From: Limnoglobus sp.
GTDB lineage: Bacteria > Planctomycetota > Planctomycetia > Gemmatales > Gemmataceae
Reading direction: 5' to 3'
Length of the DNA: 5,618 bases
Assembly (NCBI GenBank): GCA_025353985.1
Contig: JANXNT010001267.1
Span: 1 to 5,618, forward strand
Below the pieces are notes generated by a model, which saw nothing but the letters and a program-made list of their open reading frames with translations, did no database searches and was not told the origin of the DNA. The position numbers and the translations under genes were made by a program. Below are positions 5,548 through 5,618 of this stretch, in pieces. Every line of letters begins with the position of its first letter. The first letter of the stretch is position 1.

Positions 5548-5618
5548 CCCCAAGTATCTCAAGGATTGCGAGCTTTTAAAAACTCACTTGACATCTGCCA
5601 TGGGCCTGGTGTAGCTCA

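Noticed and set aside
5588..5593. Perfect TTGACA on the plus strand near the right edge
   Set aside because: The base run 17 bases later (GTAGCT) is not a -10 element, and it would fall inside the possible tRNA. It is not a credible promoter within the visible sequence.
1..5618. Insertion sequences, transposases, integrases, phage genes or a recognisable defence operon
   Set aside because: None is visible. The caspase-like protein alone, without a sensor or nuclease partner next to it, does not justify calling a defence system.

Overview
The window looks like chromosomal DNA from a planctomycete, most likely of the Gemmata group (Gemmataceae). The main clue is the protein at 63-2381 (minus). 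It opens with a CPxC...CxxC zinc-ribbon segment, followed by a Pro/Gly/Tyr-rich linker, one membrane helix and a caspase-fold domain, an arrangement I associate with that group. The moderately GC-rich coding DNA and widely spaced short transcription units fit. This placement rests on protein style only, because no marker gene is present.

Layout. A possible 5' end of a tRNA gene leaves the left edge on the minus strand. Next is a large minus-strand gene for a membrane-anchored caspase-like (C14) protein (63-2381). A 392-base divergent intergenic region (2382-2773) separates it from a plus-strand COG0523/CobW-family GTPase with a His-rich loop (2774-3835). The GTPase converges on a minus-strand pair across an 86-base gap that holds a perfect 15-bp hairpin (3851-3883), probably a shared terminator. 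The pair is a male-sterility/thioester-reductase-type SDR oxidoreductase (4309-5421, upstream) and an EmrE/Qac-type small multidrug resistance transporter (3922-4260, downstream), 48 bases apart and possibly co-transcribed. The right edge (5485-5618) is non-coding and ends in another tRNA-like TAGCTCA string.

How the genes relate. I see no multi-gene system that I can defend. The caspase-like protein and the GTPase are divergent neighbours, and both are predicted to handle zinc: one through a four-Cys ribbon, the other as a metallochaperone-type GTPase with CxCC and His-rich motifs. Any functional link is conjecture. The reductase and the transporter may share a transcript, but their substrates are unknown. 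The caspase-like protein is the most unusual item, because of its domain architecture and its unassigned C-terminal region of about 250 residues.
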